Shown here one piece after another: positions 1 through 8,767 of a stretch of DNA of 64,000 bases (position 1 is its first letter; every line of letters begins with the position of its first letter). A program made the translations under genes and the position numbers. The notes under the pieces were generated by a model, which worked only from the letters and a program-made list of their open reading frames with translations, made no database searches and was not told the origin of the DNA. Location of the stretch: the NCBI GenBank assembly GCA_002338525.1, contig DDIM01000020.1, positions 1-64,000 on the forward strand, given 5' to 3'. The stretch is from Micavibrio sp. UBA1850 (GTDB taxonomy: Bacteria; Pseudomonadota; Alphaproteobacteria; Micavibrionales; Micavibrionaceae).

Positions 1-686
1 ACGTGTTTTTGGTCATTTGGTGCCTTAACGCCCCAATCAAAAGTGGTTCTTGATATTGATAGATCAAGCAATCCGCCTTTTACGAAGCTTATAATTTCAT
101 TTTTACGCGATTGAGGCGCGATAAAGTCAGGATTGTTTTCGTAATATTCTAAAAGTTTGTCTTCGTAAGCTGAAAGTTTAAAGAAGTAACTCTCCTCTTC
201 GACCCATTCAACTTCCGTTCCTTGCGGTGAAAGCTTGGTACCTGTTGCCTCATCTTTTACAAGTTCATCTTCTGCATAAAAGGCCTCATCACGAACAGAA
301 TACCAACCATCGTATTTATCTAAATAGATGTCGCCATTATCTTCTAATTTTTGCCAAAGGGCTTGAGACGCTTTGTGGTGACGTTCTTCTGTTGTGCGAA
401 TGAATTGATCTTGTGAAATATTAAATGTCTTCGTATTTTGCAAAAAAACATCTGCGATTTGATCGGCCATTTCCTGAGGTGAAATGCCTTCCTTTTCAGC
501 GGTACGCACAACTTTTTGACCGTGTTCATCCATGCCTGTTAAAAAGTAGGTGTCGAAGCCGTCTAGACGCTTAAAACGAGCCATGACATCTGTAATGATG
601 GCTTCGTAGGCGTGGCCTAAATGTGGCGCGCCGTTAGCGTAGGCAATGGCTGTTGTGATGTAGTATGGTGTCTTGTTTGTAGACAT
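1..686 (-). CDS. metG: Methionine--tRNA ligase, N-terminal part (runs off the left edge)
   Basis: Cytoplasmic class I aminoacyl-tRNA synthetase that charges tRNA-Met. The frame is open from an ATG at 686 to the window edge, giving about 228 N-terminal residues. The HIGH motif appears as HLGH at residues 22-25, preceded by the typical YYITTAIAYANGAPHLGH stretch, and the Rossmann-fold block TGMDEHGQK follows. The insert after YDGWYSVRDEAFY has no cysteine knuckles, which suggests the zinc-free MetRS2 form common in alphaproteobacteria. It lies 46 bases downstream of holB on the same strand, the usual tmk-holB-metG order. The KMSKS part is outside the window. Confidence 0.96.
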   Translation of the reverse strand, partial: MSTNKTPYYITTAIAYANGAPHLGHAYEAIITDVMARFKRLDGFDTYFLTGMDEHGQKVVRTAEKEGISPQEMADQIADVFLQNTKTFNISQDQFIRTTEERHHKASQALWQKLEDNGDIYLDKYDGWYSVRDEAFYAEDELVKDEATGTKLSPQGTEVEWVEEESYFFKLSAYEDKLLEYYENNPDFIAPQSRKNEIISFVKGGLLDLSISRTTFDWGVKAPNDQKH

Positions 687-732
687 GCAGCACCTCTTAT
701 TTATTATTTTTATTTTTTGTAACGCATATGCG

Positions 733-1905
733 CTATTGTTGCAAAAGAAAGAATAGCTTTAAGAGCGTGTTTCTTTTATCGAGAGCTTTTATTTGTGCAT
801 TTTTAGCCAACTGGTCGATTTTGTCATGAAGTTTAAGCAGCTCAAGATGGTCATGTTTTTTGTATAGGCTTTGCAACCCATCATGCTGGGCGATTAAAAA
901 CGGAAGCTTCTCGTTCCTCACCTTACATTTAACCATTGTGCGCAAAATCCATTTTATGTAGGCCTGCAAAAGATCAAATGATTTGTCTTTGCCATACCCA
1001 CCATAACTTTCAGCAAAGCGATGGGTCATTTTCGGGTCAAGATTAGGCAAGAGTGAGAGCGTATCCAAGAAATCTTGAACACATTCTGTAGCCGCGGTCT
1101 CGATAATGTTTGCAAATAAGCCAGGCGCACCTTCACAATAATCAATGAAAAGCTCTTCATCGTTTGCTGTGTGATCGAGGTTTAGAAGAGATATCACGCT
1201 TTTTGTCTCATCCGTTCTCAGTGGCGCCATAGCAATAGATTGGCAGCGCGAACGTGTTGTTGGGATCATCGCACCAATGCGATGTGTAATGAGTATTAGC
1301 AAGGCTTGCTTTGGCGGTTCTTCTAATATTTTAAGCAGTGAGTTTTGCGCATTTAGTGTCATGGTGTCTGCATCGTCAACAATCACAATTCGCCACCCAT
1401 CGGGGCTGTTTGATTTCATACGCATGAAGGGCGCAATTTTTCTGATTTGCTCGACATCAAGAGAGGCTTTTTTAGTGCCTTTTTTCTCGTCGACTGCGCA
1501 TTCGATTGTTAAAAGATCAGGGTGTCCCCCAGAGGCAACAAGGCGGTGGGCGCGGGCCTTTTCATCAACAGCTAAACTATCGGCAGGTAAATCGCTTGCC
1601 CCATCATCAAACAGGCCGCCGCTATTGTCTGTTTTATCAAATAAAAATCGCGCCAAACGAAACGCAAGCGTTGATTTGCCAATGCCTTTAGGTCCATGCA
1701 GAATAAGTGCGTGAGGCATACGATTTGTCTCGATACGTTCAATGAGGTCCTTTTCGATATCCTTATGCCCGATAAGCTTTGAATTGGTACGAGGTGTAAG
1801 GTCCTCAATGTCTTCAATGGGTGTTGCGCTTTGCGCATCATCAATCATGTCATTATCGTATGACATATCAGGAGCCGGCTGTGGGTCACCAAAAAGATCA
1901 ACCAT
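733..1905 (-). CDS. holB: DNA polymerase III subunit delta'
   Basis: Clamp-loader subunit that works with delta, gamma/tau and the beta clamp at the replication fork. The 390-residue product has a Walker A motif GPKGIGKS at residues 71-78, a Walker B-like region VIVDDADTM followed by NAQNSLLKILEEPP, and the SRC motif in TTRSRCQS, all typical of the clamp-loader AAA+ family. Walker A is intact, as is usual for alphaproteobacterial delta'. The start overlaps the end of tmk by 8 bases, so translation is probably coupled. An acidic N-terminal extension of about 40 residues precedes the AAA+ domain. Confidence 0.93.
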   Translation of the reverse strand: MVDLFGDPQPAPDMSYDNDMIDDAQSATPIEDIEDLTPRTNSKLIGHKDIEKDLIERIETNRMPHALILHGPKGIGKSTLAFRLARFLFDKTDNSGGLFDDGASDLPADSLAVDEKARAHRLVASGGHPDLLTIECAVDEKKGTKKASLDVEQIRKIAPFMRMKSNSPDGWRIVIVDDADTMTLNAQNSLLKILEEPPKQALLILITHRIGAMIPTTRSRCQSIAMAPLRTDETKSVISLLNLDHTANDEELFIDYCEGAPGLFANIIETAATECVQDFLDTLSLLPNLDPKMTHRFAESYGGYGKDKSFDLLQAYIKWILRTMVKCKVRNEKLPFLIAQHDGLQSLYKKHDHLELLKLHDKIDQLAKNAQIKALDKRNTLLKLFFLLQQ

Positions 1906-2572
1906 TACGTCCGTCTACGCCCCCTAGCCTTTTATCAAAAACGTCGAGAATGTCGCTCGTAACGCTATCCATATCTTTTGAAGCGTCTATGACATAACAT
2001 CTGTCTTTGTTCTTTTTGGCAATATCCAAAAAACCCTGTCTTAATTTTTCATGAAAACTTAGGTCTAAAGACTCAAAACGATCTTCAGTTGATTGCGTTT
2101 GTGCATTATGTTGCATTGATCGTTTCACGCCCAACTCGACCGGCAGATCGAGTATCAATGTGAGGTGAGGAGAAAACCCATTAATTGCTAAGCGGTTGGT
2201 TTGTTCGACAAACTCACGATTAAGGCCATGCCCATAACATTGATAGGCACGCGTTGAGTCTGTAAATCTGTCGCAAATGACGGTTACGCCCTTTGCCAAG
2301 GCGGGCTTAATGACGGTTTCAACATGCATGTGACGCGCGGTGAAGAATAAAAGCGTTTCCGCTTCGGGTGTCCAATTACCCCCGTCGCGTTTGACGAGTA
2401 AATCTCTTATTTTTTCGGCCTCGGGTGTGCCGCCAGGTTCACGCGTGGTGAGTGTGGGGATGTTTTTTCCTTCGAAATATTCGGCAATCTTCTTGATTTG
2501 GGTTGTTTTACCCGCGCCGTCTCCGCCTTCAACAGTGATAAACAAGCCTCGTCTTTCGTTTGCTTGTGTCAT
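1898..2572 (-). CDS. tmk: Thymidylate kinase
   Basis: Phosphorylates dTMP to dTDP for DNA synthesis. The 224-residue protein begins with the P-loop GGDGAGKT at residues 16-23. The DR motif (CDRFTDSTRAYQ) and a C-terminal LID region are present. Length is normal for bacterial TMK (about 210 residues). It sits between the carboxypeptidase gene (2-base gap) and holB (8-base overlap), which argues for one transcript read right to left. Confidence 0.96.
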   Translation of the reverse strand: MTQANERRGLFITVEGGDGAGKTTQIKKIAEYFEGKNIPTLTTREPGGTPEAEKIRDLLVKRDGGNWTPEAETLLFFTARHMHVETVIKPALAKGVTVICDRFTDSTRAYQCYGHGLNREFVEQTNRLAINGFSPHLTLILDLPVELGVKRSMQHNAQTQSTEDRFESLDLSFHEKLRQGFLDIAKKNKDRCYVIDASKDMDSVTSDILDVFDKRLGGVDGRNG

Positions 2573-2574
2573 GC

Positions 2575-3711
2575 TTACTTGTCTCTGTTTGCAAATTTAT
2601 GCTTGGCTTTGGCGATCCATTTTTTGAATGTTCCAAGTTCTGCAACATCTTCTTTTGCAATGACTTGTATCGTTTTGAACGATTTACCTTTTTTAAACAC
2701 TTCGATCATACCAATTTGTGTGCCCTTAGTGACGGGTGCTTCTAATGAAGGCTTGGGTGTGAATTTTGACGTGTAGTCATCTTCTGATAGTTTTTCGATG
2801 GTCAAAATCAGGTCTTCGCTGGCTTGGGCTAGGACATGTTCTTTTTGGCCAAATAATACCGGAACCTTATACTCATCCTCATCTTTATCGATAAAGACTT
2901 GGTTTTTAAAGCCGTTCAATCCATACGACACTAGCTTTTCAGCCTCCTCCGAGCGTGCTTTTTTGCTGTCTGTGCCGTTAAACACAACAACCACACGGCG
3001 GCCTGTCTTGTCGTTTTTGGCAGATGCCATAAGGCCGTAACCGGCTATTTCAGTATGCCCTGTTTTGATGCCATCGGCGCCAATATCCATATAAAGTAGT
3101 GGATTACGGTTTTGCTGTGTGATGCCGTTAAATGTAAATTCTGTTTCTGAGTATATGCCGTAATATTCTGGGAAGTCTGTAATGATGTGACGGCCTAAAG
3201 TTGCCAAATCACGAGCCGTTGAGTAGTGATTTTCGTCAGGCCAGCCACTTGCGTTCATGAAGTTAGAATTGTCCATCCCCATTTGTTCAGCAAGCTTATT
3301 GAGGTATACGGCAAACTGATCTTCTGTGCCAGCAATACCTTCGGCAAGAACGATTGTGGCATCATTTCCAGATTGAATGATAACGCCGCGAAGCAAATCT
3401 TCGACGCGTACGTCTTTACCCACTTCGACGAACATCTTTGATCCGCCTTTTTTCCAAGCCTTTTCTGAGACACGGAATTTGTCATCAAGTGTTATGTTTC
3501 CCTCTTTAATTTCTTTCATTACGGCGTATGCGGTAATGACTTTACTCATTGAAGAGGTTGGCATTTTCTCATTTGCGTTTTTTTCAAACAAGATTTGCTG
3601 TGTATCATAATCAACGATGATGGCCTGTTTCGCACTCGTTTCAAAAGCTTGTGCGGAGTTTGATGTCGCAATTAGAATTAAGCTTGAGGCTAGAACAGCA
3701 ATTTTTTTCAT
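2575..3711 (-). CDS. D-alanyl-D-alanine carboxypeptidase (PBP5/6 family, S11)
   Basis: Periplasmic low-molecular-weight penicillin-binding protein that removes the terminal D-Ala from peptidoglycan stem peptides. A Sec signal peptide ends at about residue 22 (AQA/FE). Catalytic motifs are present in order: SMSK (S54, K57), SGN in QSGNDAT, and KTG in GIKTGHT. The region after about residue 280 fits the PBP5 C-terminal beta domain, and a basic tail could anchor it to the membrane. It is 6 bases downstream of rlpA, so the two wall genes are co-transcribed. Which dac paralogue it is cannot be decided. Confidence 0.94.
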   Translation of the reverse strand: MKKIAVLASSLILIATSNSAQAFETSAKQAIIVDYDTQQILFEKNANEKMPTSSMSKVITAYAVMKEIKEGNITLDDKFRVSEKAWKKGGSKMFVEVGKDVRVEDLLRGVIIQSGNDATIVLAEGIAGTEDQFAVYLNKLAEQMGMDNSNFMNASGWPDENHYSTARDLATLGRHIITDFPEYYGIYSETEFTFNGITQQNRNPLLYMDIGADGIKTGHTEIAGYGLMASAKNDKTGRRVVVVFNGTDSKKARSEEAEKLVSYGLNGFKNQVFIDKDEDEYKVPVLFGQKEHVLAQASEDLILTIEKLSEDDYTSKFTPKPSLEAPVTKGTQIGMIEVFKKGKSFKTIQVIAKEDVAELGTFKKWIAKAKHKFANRDK

Positions 3712-3717
3712 CTTAGA

Positions 3718-4644
3718 TTATTCCTTGATTATGATGGCGTTGCTACGGCTCCTTTGTTCGACAGCCGCAAGTAGACGATTGGCCTCGTATTGAGTTTTAA
3801 CGGGACCGACTCTTACTTTATAGAGTGTTCCATTGGGAGATAAAGAACTAATTACATTTGTGTCCGACAAACCTGCGAGCAACTGACTAAATCGTTGTGC
3901 GTTTTCTTCTTGGCTGAAAGCCCCCGCTTGAATGAAAAACTTTTGAGGCGCCGCATAATACTGTGTTTGAGCGGTTTTGTGCTGAGGCACAGTCAATGAC
4001 GGATTCGGGAGTGATGGGTTTTGTAATTGTTGTGGTACAGATGGTTTGATAACTGGGGCACGATGACGGTTTAACGCCACTTCTACACCTCTTGTATCAC
4101 GCCCCTGCTTTGCGGCTTGTGCCACCATACGGCTTTCTTCTGGAAGAACTTCAATCTTTATCTTTGTGACCCCCTGATTTTTAAATCCGAGTAGCGACGC
4201 GGCGCTTTCAGATAAATCAAGGACACGTTCATGTGCAAATGGGCCGCGATCGTTCACGCGAACAACAACTGAGCGCCCATTACGCAAATTTGTTACGCGA
4301 ATGATTGATGGCATTTGTAATGTTCTGTGTGCGGCTGTGAGGTCTCCTTTGTTGAAGATCTCACCATTGGCTGTCATTTTGCCATGAAAGCCAGGGCCGT
4401 ACCATGAGGCCATACCCACTTCAGTATGTTTGTAAGTTTCTTTCGGGTAGTATTTACGCCCCTTAATTTTATAAGGGCTGCCTACTTTAAAGTAACCTTT
4501 TGATTTTGATGCTGGGTTGACTGTTTGCTTGAAGACGTGGGATGCAAGTTCCGTCTCGGCACAACCTGTAAAGAAGATAGCAACAATCATCGCAGCCATT
4601 AAGCCTGTTAGCTTGTTGAGCGTCTTTTGTTTATACAGTTTCAT
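3718..4644 (-). CDS. rlpA: RlpA-family septal lipoprotein with SPOR domain
   Basis: RlpA proteins are outer-membrane lipoproteins that cut naked glycan strands at the septum. The chosen ATG at 4644 has an AAGGCGG ribosome site upstream; the frame stays open to a TTG at 4680, which I reject. A signal peptide ends in a lipobox-like FFTGC with C28 as the probable lipidated residue. The double-psi beta-barrel follows (ASWYGPGFHGKMTANGE, then VRVNDRGPF with the conserved Asp), and the last 75 or so residues form a SPOR domain (FIQAGAFSQEENAQ). It lies between mltB and the carboxypeptidase gene, the usual alphaproteobacterial cluster. Confidence 0.93.
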   Translation of the reverse strand: MKLYKQKTLNKLTGLMAAMIVAIFFTGCAETELASHVFKQTVNPASKSKGYFKVGSPYKIKGRKYYPKETYKHTEVGMASWYGPGFHGKMTANGEIFNKGDLTAAHRTLQMPSIIRVTNLRNGRSVVVRVNDRGPFAHERVLDLSESAASLLGFKNQGVTKIKIEVLPEESRMVAQAAKQGRDTRGVEVALNRHRAPVIKPSVPQQLQNPSLPNPSLTVPQHKTAQTQYYAAPQKFFIQAGAFSQEENAQRFSQLLAGLSDTNVISSLSPNGTLYKVRVGPVKTQYEANRLLAAVEQRSRSNAIIIKE

Positions 4645-4690
4645 ATCGTTTCCGCCTTGCCGGTTTTTTTTAAAGAGCAAGGCATATCCT

Positions 4691-5662
4691 TTATTGTTTT
4701 GCTATTAAGTCTGCCAGTAAGCCCACCGATGTAGCGAAATATGTTGAACGATTCCAATGCATAATCGACTGGTAATTGTTATACGCTAAATAGGATGGGC
4801 CCTCGGGTCCATCGGGCTGTACAAGGGAAGCCATCATGCCATCAACAGTCGGCAGAGGCTTTCCAGTGAGGGTTTGTACACCAAGTTCCTTCCAAAAAGA
4901 AAGAGATTTTTTTATTTTTGGCCCAGTCAATGACTTAGCAATAGGTTTTGTAAGGTAAACTTGGCGTCCCCACTTCTCCCCTGCTGTCCATCCGTTTGTC
5001 TTGAGGTAGTTTGAGGTTGAGGCAAAAACGTCGGATGTATCTGTCCAAATATCACGCTTGCCGTCATTGTTGCTATCAACGGCATATGCAAGAAAACTTG
5101 AAGGCATAAATTGATTTTGCCCCATTGCGCCAGCCCATGATCCTTTCATGTTCTTAAGGCTAATGTGACCGTCTTGGCTTATTTTTAGGGCGTTGATCAG
5201 CTCTTTTTCAAAAAATGCGCGTCTGCGACCGTCCCATGCAAGTGTAGCAAGTGAGTCAATAACCTGAAATCCACCTGTGTATCCACCAAAATTTGTTTCA
5301 ATTCCCCAAAGGGCAATCACATATTGTGGTGCTACGCCGTATATCTTTTCTAAGTCTTTTAACTCATTATAGTGTTGTTTATAAAGCTTACGGCCTTTAT
5401 CAATTCGTGTCTGGCTTATGACGTTCTTTTTATATTGCTCAAATGTAATTTTATGCTCGGGCTGTTTTCCATCAAGTTCAATGACGCGCTCGATTGGCTC
5501 GACGCCCTGCATGGCCTTCTCAAACCACTCGGGAGAAACGCCAGCGGCGACGGCTTTAACTTTAAAGCCTTGTTGCCATACTTGAAAGCTTTCTGCATGA
5601 GCGGATCTAGCAAAAAACGTTGCTGTTAAAAGAGTGGCTGTAATTATGGCGATAATGCGCAT
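4691..5662 (-). CDS. mltB: Lytic murein transglycosylase B family
   Basis: Cleaves peptidoglycan to 1,6-anhydro-muropeptides in the periplasm. I chose the ATG at 5662 because AAGGATAT lies about 10 bases upstream; an in-frame ATG at 5680 would add six residues. The signal peptide ends at AHA/ES (residue 23), with no lipobox, so the enzyme is probably soluble. The catalytic Glu is E122 in ALWGIETNFGG, and the SLT_2 hallmarks SWAGAMGQNQFMPSSF and NDGKRDIW follow. The C-terminal sequence SIMHWNRSTYFA is typical of this family. rlpA follows 46 bases downstream. Confidence 0.93.
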   Translation of the reverse strand: MRIIAIITATLLTATFFARSAHAESFQVWQQGFKVKAVAAGVSPEWFEKAMQGVEPIERVIELDGKQPEHKITFEQYKKNVISQTRIDKGRKLYKQHYNELKDLEKIYGVAPQYVIALWGIETNFGGYTGGFQVIDSLATLAWDGRRRAFFEKELINALKISQDGHISLKNMKGSWAGAMGQNQFMPSSFLAYAVDSNNDGKRDIWTDTSDVFASTSNYLKTNGWTAGEKWGRQVYLTKPIAKSLTGPKIKKSLSFWKELGVQTLTGKPLPTVDGMMASLVQPDGPEGPSYLAYNNYQSIMHWNRSTYFATSVGLLADLIAKQ

Positions 5663-5693
5663 GGCTGATATATCCTTCATTATTGTATGAGGC

Positions 5694-6497
5694 TCATATT
5701 AAAGCTTCAGCGCAAGCGTTCATAGATAATTTGCCAGTTACTCCATAGGCTATTATTCCTACGATTTCTTTGAGGGCTGTGTTTAATCTATTAAAATTAT
5801 AAAGTGGGCTTTCTAGCGCAAAGGTGAAATTGCCTGTCGTATTATAGTCAGTGGGGTATGGCGTGATGTCCCACCCTCCTTCGCAAAAAACACGTGATGA
5901 ACGAGGCATGTGCGAGGCGGAGGTGATTAATATCCATTTTTTATTGGTTTGTTTATATTGTGTACTAAATTTCATATTCTCATAAGTATTACGAGATTGA
6001 TCTTCAAATATAATGTCTTTTGAATTTATGCCGAGGCTGTCAACCAATTGCTTGGCGGCTGTTGCGCCTTTGTCTTTTTGGTTGGTGACACTTCCTGAGC
6101 CGCCTGTATACACGAATTTTAATTGAGGGTGTTTATTGTGAATGCTAAGCCCTTGTATTAGCCTCTCACAGCTTCCGTTAATATGGGGTTGGTCATATAA
6201 ACGTGAAAGAGACGCATCCATGCACCCGCCCAAAACGATCACCCCTTCATACTCGTCTATGTCTAGTTGTGATATTTGCGCCTGAGGAGAATCGGTTTCT
6301 AGAAATACTTGAATATTATAACCAATTGGGAGAATGCTTAGGATTATGAAGGCAAAAACACCTGTCTTGACCAATTTTTTTCCAAATTTTTGTGACTTTT
6401 GAATGCGCGACAAAAACAAGCCAAAAGCTAGGGCTAGCAATATTAATGTAAGGGGTGAAAGAAGCCACCAGATAATCTTTGAGAGGATAAAAAACAT
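5694..6497 (-). CDS. YdcF-like protein, DUF218 (ElyC/SanA type)
   Basis: Inner-membrane protein of the DUF218 family, whose E. coli member ElyC is tied to envelope integrity; the reaction is not established. Two membrane segments lie near residues 10-30 and 45-60. The DUF218 domain then begins with GVIVLGG at about 85-91 and contains the conserved blocks YTGGSGS and ARNTYENM-like SRNTYENM, and ends with ITSASHMPRS. It is the first gene of the minus-strand wall cluster, 31 bases from mltB. Function in this cell is inferred from neighbours only. Confidence 0.85.
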   Translation of the reverse strand: MFFILSKIIWWLLSPLTLILLALAFGLFLSRIQKSQKFGKKLVKTGVFAFIILSILPIGYNIQVFLETDSPQAQISQLDIDEYEGVIVLGGCMDASLSRLYDQPHINGSCERLIQGLSIHNKHPQLKFVYTGGSGSVTNQKDKGATAAKQLVDSLGINSKDIIFEDQSRNTYENMKFSTQYKQTNKKWILITSASHMPRSSRVFCEGGWDITPYPTDYNTTGNFTFALESPLYNFNRLNTALKEIVGIIAYGVTGKLSMNACAEALI

Positions 6498-6589
6498 ATA
6501 TTTTTATATATACGAATTTTTTCTCTTTACGAAGCGTTGTTTTTTTTCTATGTATAGCACCGCACAACAAATGCACATCATATAAGTAT

Positions 6590-6679
6590 GGACAGATGGC
6601 AGAGTGGTTGAATGCACCGGTCTTGAAAACCGGCAAGGGTGCAAGCCCTTCCAGGGTTCGAATCCCTGTCTGTCCGCCA
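6590..6679 (+). tRNA. tRNA-Ser (UGA)
   Basis: Acceptor strands GGACAGA (6590-6596) and TCTGTCC (6669-6675) pair. The anticodon stem CCGGT/ACCGG encloses the loop CTTGAAA with anticodon TGA at 6624-6626. A long variable arm (CAAGGGTGCAAGCCCTT), as expected for class II tRNA-Ser, and a GGTTCGAATCC T-loop follow. The CCA end is encoded at 6677-6679. Confidence 0.97.
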
Positions 6680-6701
6680 CTTATAATATGATTTTATTAT
6701 G

Positions 6702-6724
6702 ACCGTCCCTTGGGGCGGTTTTTT
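6702..6724 (+). terminator. Rho-independent terminator after tRNA-Ser
   Basis: ACCGTCCC and GGGGCGGT pair (one G-T) and are followed by six T. It lies 23 bases after the tRNA and closes that transcript. Confidence 0.8.
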
Positions 6725-6881
6725 ATTGTTTAAAGGTCTTATGGCTACATCATAAATGTGGTGACGATCTATGGCGTTTTGATTGTTTCTAAGGCACGTG
6801 ACATTATGTTGTGAATTTTAATACGGTTTGAATAAATGACTGGTGATTGGTAAATATTTTAAGGATAAATGTAGCAATTGC

Positions 6882-6909
6882 TTGACAGGTTAAACCGATT
6901 CAGTATATA
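6882..6909 (+). promoter_or_regulatory. Sigma-70-type promoter for rplU-rpmA
   Basis: A perfect TTGACA at 6882-6887, a 16-base spacer and TATATA at 6904-6909 (a second register gives an 18-base spacer). It lies about 80 bases before rplU. The 309-base gap between tRNA-Ser and rplU holds only this promoter and the tRNA terminator; a GATTC site lies inside the spacer at 6897-6901. The rest of the gap shows nothing I can name. Confidence 0.65.
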
Positions 6910-6988
6910 TACGCTGTTCGTCGAGTATGATCGATTTTAAGAATATAGAAAAATACTTATTAATTAAGGTTTAGAAAAGGTTTAGGCA

Positions 6989-7303
6989 ATGTTTGCAGTA
7001 ATTCGTACAGGTGGAAAACAGTACCGCGTAGAAAAAGGATCAGTGATCCGTGTAGAAAGACTTGAAGAGTTAGAAGCTGGTAAGACGGTTAAACTTGATG
7101 ACATCATTATGATTGCAGACGGCGACAAGTCTTCTTTAGGTAAAGATGTTGCAAAAGCAACTGTTACTGCTGAGGTTCTTGAGCAAACACGTGATAAAAA
7201 AGTTTTGATCTTCAAAAAGAAACGTCGTCAGAACTACCGTCGTAAAGCGGGACACCGTCAGTACAAAACAGTATTACGCATCAAGGATGTAAAAGCTGCT
7301 TAA
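6989..7303 (+). CDS. rplU: 50S ribosomal protein L21
   Basis: Large-subunit protein that binds 23S rRNA. The 104-residue product starts FAVIRTGGKQYRV and ends with the basic block KKRRQNYRRKAGHRQ typical of L21. GGTTTAG-type purine-rich sequence precedes the ATG. It heads the conserved rplU-rpmA-obgE order, 45 bases ahead of rpmA, and is probably driven by the promoter at 6882-6909. Confidence 0.98.
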   Translation: MFAVIRTGGKQYRVEKGSVIRVERLEELEAGKTVKLDDIIMIADGDKSSLGKDVAKATVTAEVLEQTRDKKVLIFKKKRRQNYRRKAGHRQYKTVLRIKDVKAA

Positions 7304-7348
7304 TAACAGCTGTTTATAAAAAGTTTTTAAAGTTACAGGAGAGATAAC

Positions 7349-7633
7349 ATGGCACATAAAAAAGCAGGTGGTAGTTCGAATAACGGACGTGATTCAGTTG
7401 GACGTCGTCTAGGCGTTAAAAAGTACGGCGGTGAAGCTGTTCTTGCTGGTAACATTATTGTTCGTCAACGTGGAACAAAATACCTTCCTGGTAAAAATGT
7501 TGGTCTTGGAAAAGATCATACAATTTTCTCTCTAATTGAAGGCGAAGTTTTGTTCACAAGAGCAAAAGGCAATCGCCCTGTTGTAAATATTGTTCCTGCA
7601 AATGATGTAGAGACAAAAGCGGCAGCTGAGTAA
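7349..7633 (+). CDS. rpmA: 50S ribosomal protein L27
   Basis: Ribosomal protein whose N-terminus reaches the peptidyl transferase centre. The 94-residue product begins MAHKKAGGSSNNGRDS, the canonical L27 start, with no N-terminal cleavage extension of the Firmicutes type. A strong AGGAGAG ribosome site lies 8 bases before the ATG. It is followed by a terminator, so obgE is at least partly separate. Confidence 0.98.
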   Translation: MAHKKAGGSSNNGRDSVGRRLGVKKYGGEAVLAGNIIVRQRGTKYLPGKNVGLGKDHTIFSLIEGEVLFTRAKGNRPVVNIVPANDVETKAAAE

Positions 7634-7656
7634 TAGCAACGCATATAAACAATTAT

Positions 7657-7685
7657 AAGGGGTAGCGTTTTGCTTCCCCTTTTTT
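7657..7685 (+). terminator. Terminator between rpmA and obgE
   Basis: AAGGGG-T-AGC pairs with GCT-T-CCCCTT around a five-base loop and runs into four more T. It would end or attenuate the ribosomal protein transcript before obgE. Confidence 0.75.
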
Positions 7686-7707
7686 GTATTTAAGGATACG
7701 TAACGTC

Positions 7708-8697
7708 ATGAAATTTTTAGATGAAGCCAAAATATATGTCGCAAGTGGCAAAGGTGGTGCTGGATGTGTAAGCTTTCATCGTGAAAAATACGTTGAATTT
7801 GGTGGCCCTGATGGCGGAAACGGTGGCCGCGGCGGGAACCTTTATTTTCGTGCAATCAATGACTTAAACACGCTTATTGATTTCAGATATACGCAACATT
7901 TCCGCGCCAATGGTGGCCAAGGTGGTATGGGTCGTAATAAAACCGGCTCAAAAGGCGAAGATTTAATCGTAAATGTGCCTGTCGGAACCGAGATTCTTGA
8001 TGAGGACGGTGAAACGCTTCTTCTTGATATGATGGAACCTGACAAAGACTTTTTGTTTTTGCGTGGTGGCGATGGCGGATTTGGTAATGCACATTACAAA
8101 AGCTCAACGAATCAAGCTCCTCGCAAGTCGACGCCGGGCTGGCCTGGAGAAGAGCGTGCCGTATGGCTTCGTTTGAAGTTGATTGCTGATATCGGTTTGG
8201 TTGGACTGCCCAATGCGGGTAAGTCTACTTTTTTATCCGTTGTATCTGCTGCAAAACCTAAAGTTGCGGATTATCCATTTACAACGCTTCACCCGAATCT
8301 GGGTGTTGTGAAGGCGGGACAAAAAGAATTTGTTGTGGCAGACATTCCTGGCCTTATTGAAGGGGCATCAGATGGCCAAGGCTTGGGGCATAGATTTTTG
8401 GCGCATGTAGAGCGTACGAGCGCCCTACTCCACTTAATAGACATTACGCAAGATGATCCGGCAAAAGCATATAAAACCGTTCGTGCGGAGCTTGAAAAAT
8501 ATGGTGACACCATTGGCGGGCGTGAAGAGGTTGTTGCGCTAACAAAATCAGATGCGCTCGGTGAAGAGCTGTCTGCCGATCAGGCTAGAATTTTTGAAGA
8601 AGAGACAGGCATTAAACCTTATGTTATATCTTGCTTGTCGGGTGAAGGCATTAAGCCAATGATCTTTACGCTTAATGACATAATTCAAAAAGCTTAA
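7708..8697 (+). CDS. obgE: GTPase Obg/CgtA
   Basis: Essential ribosome-associated GTPase with roles in 50S maturation and stress response. I start at ATG 7708 (MKFLDEAKIYV is the conserved N-terminus); the open frame back to TTG 7684 is not needed. The glycine-rich Obg fold covers residues 1-158, then the G domain with P-loop GLPNAGKS (166-173), DIPGL (G3) and LTKSD (G4 variant). At 329 residues it lacks the acidic tail of E. coli ObgE. AAGGA lies about 11 bases before the start. Confidence 0.97.
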   Translation: MKFLDEAKIYVASGKGGAGCVSFHREKYVEFGGPDGGNGGRGGNLYFRAINDLNTLIDFRYTQHFRANGGQGGMGRNKTGSKGEDLIVNVPVGTEILDEDGETLLLDMMEPDKDFLFLRGGDGGFGNAHYKSSTNQAPRKSTPGWPGEERAVWLRLKLIADIGLVGLPNAGKSTFLSVVSAAKPKVADYPFTTLHPNLGVVKAGQKEFVVADIPGLIEGASDGQGLGHRFLAHVERTSALLHLIDITQDDPAKAYKTVRAELEKYGDTIGGREEVVALTKSDALGEELSADQARIFEEETGIKPYVISCLSGEGIKPMIFTLNDIIQKA

Positions 8698-8704
8698 AAT
8701 AGAA

Positions 8705-8733
8705 TTGACTATTAACATAATGTTGTCTACAAT
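8705..8733 (+). promoter_or_regulatory. Sigma-70-type promoter before the nucleoside hydrolase gene
   Basis: TTGACT at 8705-8710, a 17-base spacer, and TACAAT at 8728-8733, about 35 bases before the ATG at 8768. It would separate the hydrolase-proB-pepN run from obgE. Confidence 0.6.
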
Positions 8734-8767
8734 CCGACCTTTCAAACGTCTTTAAAGGGTTGTGTAA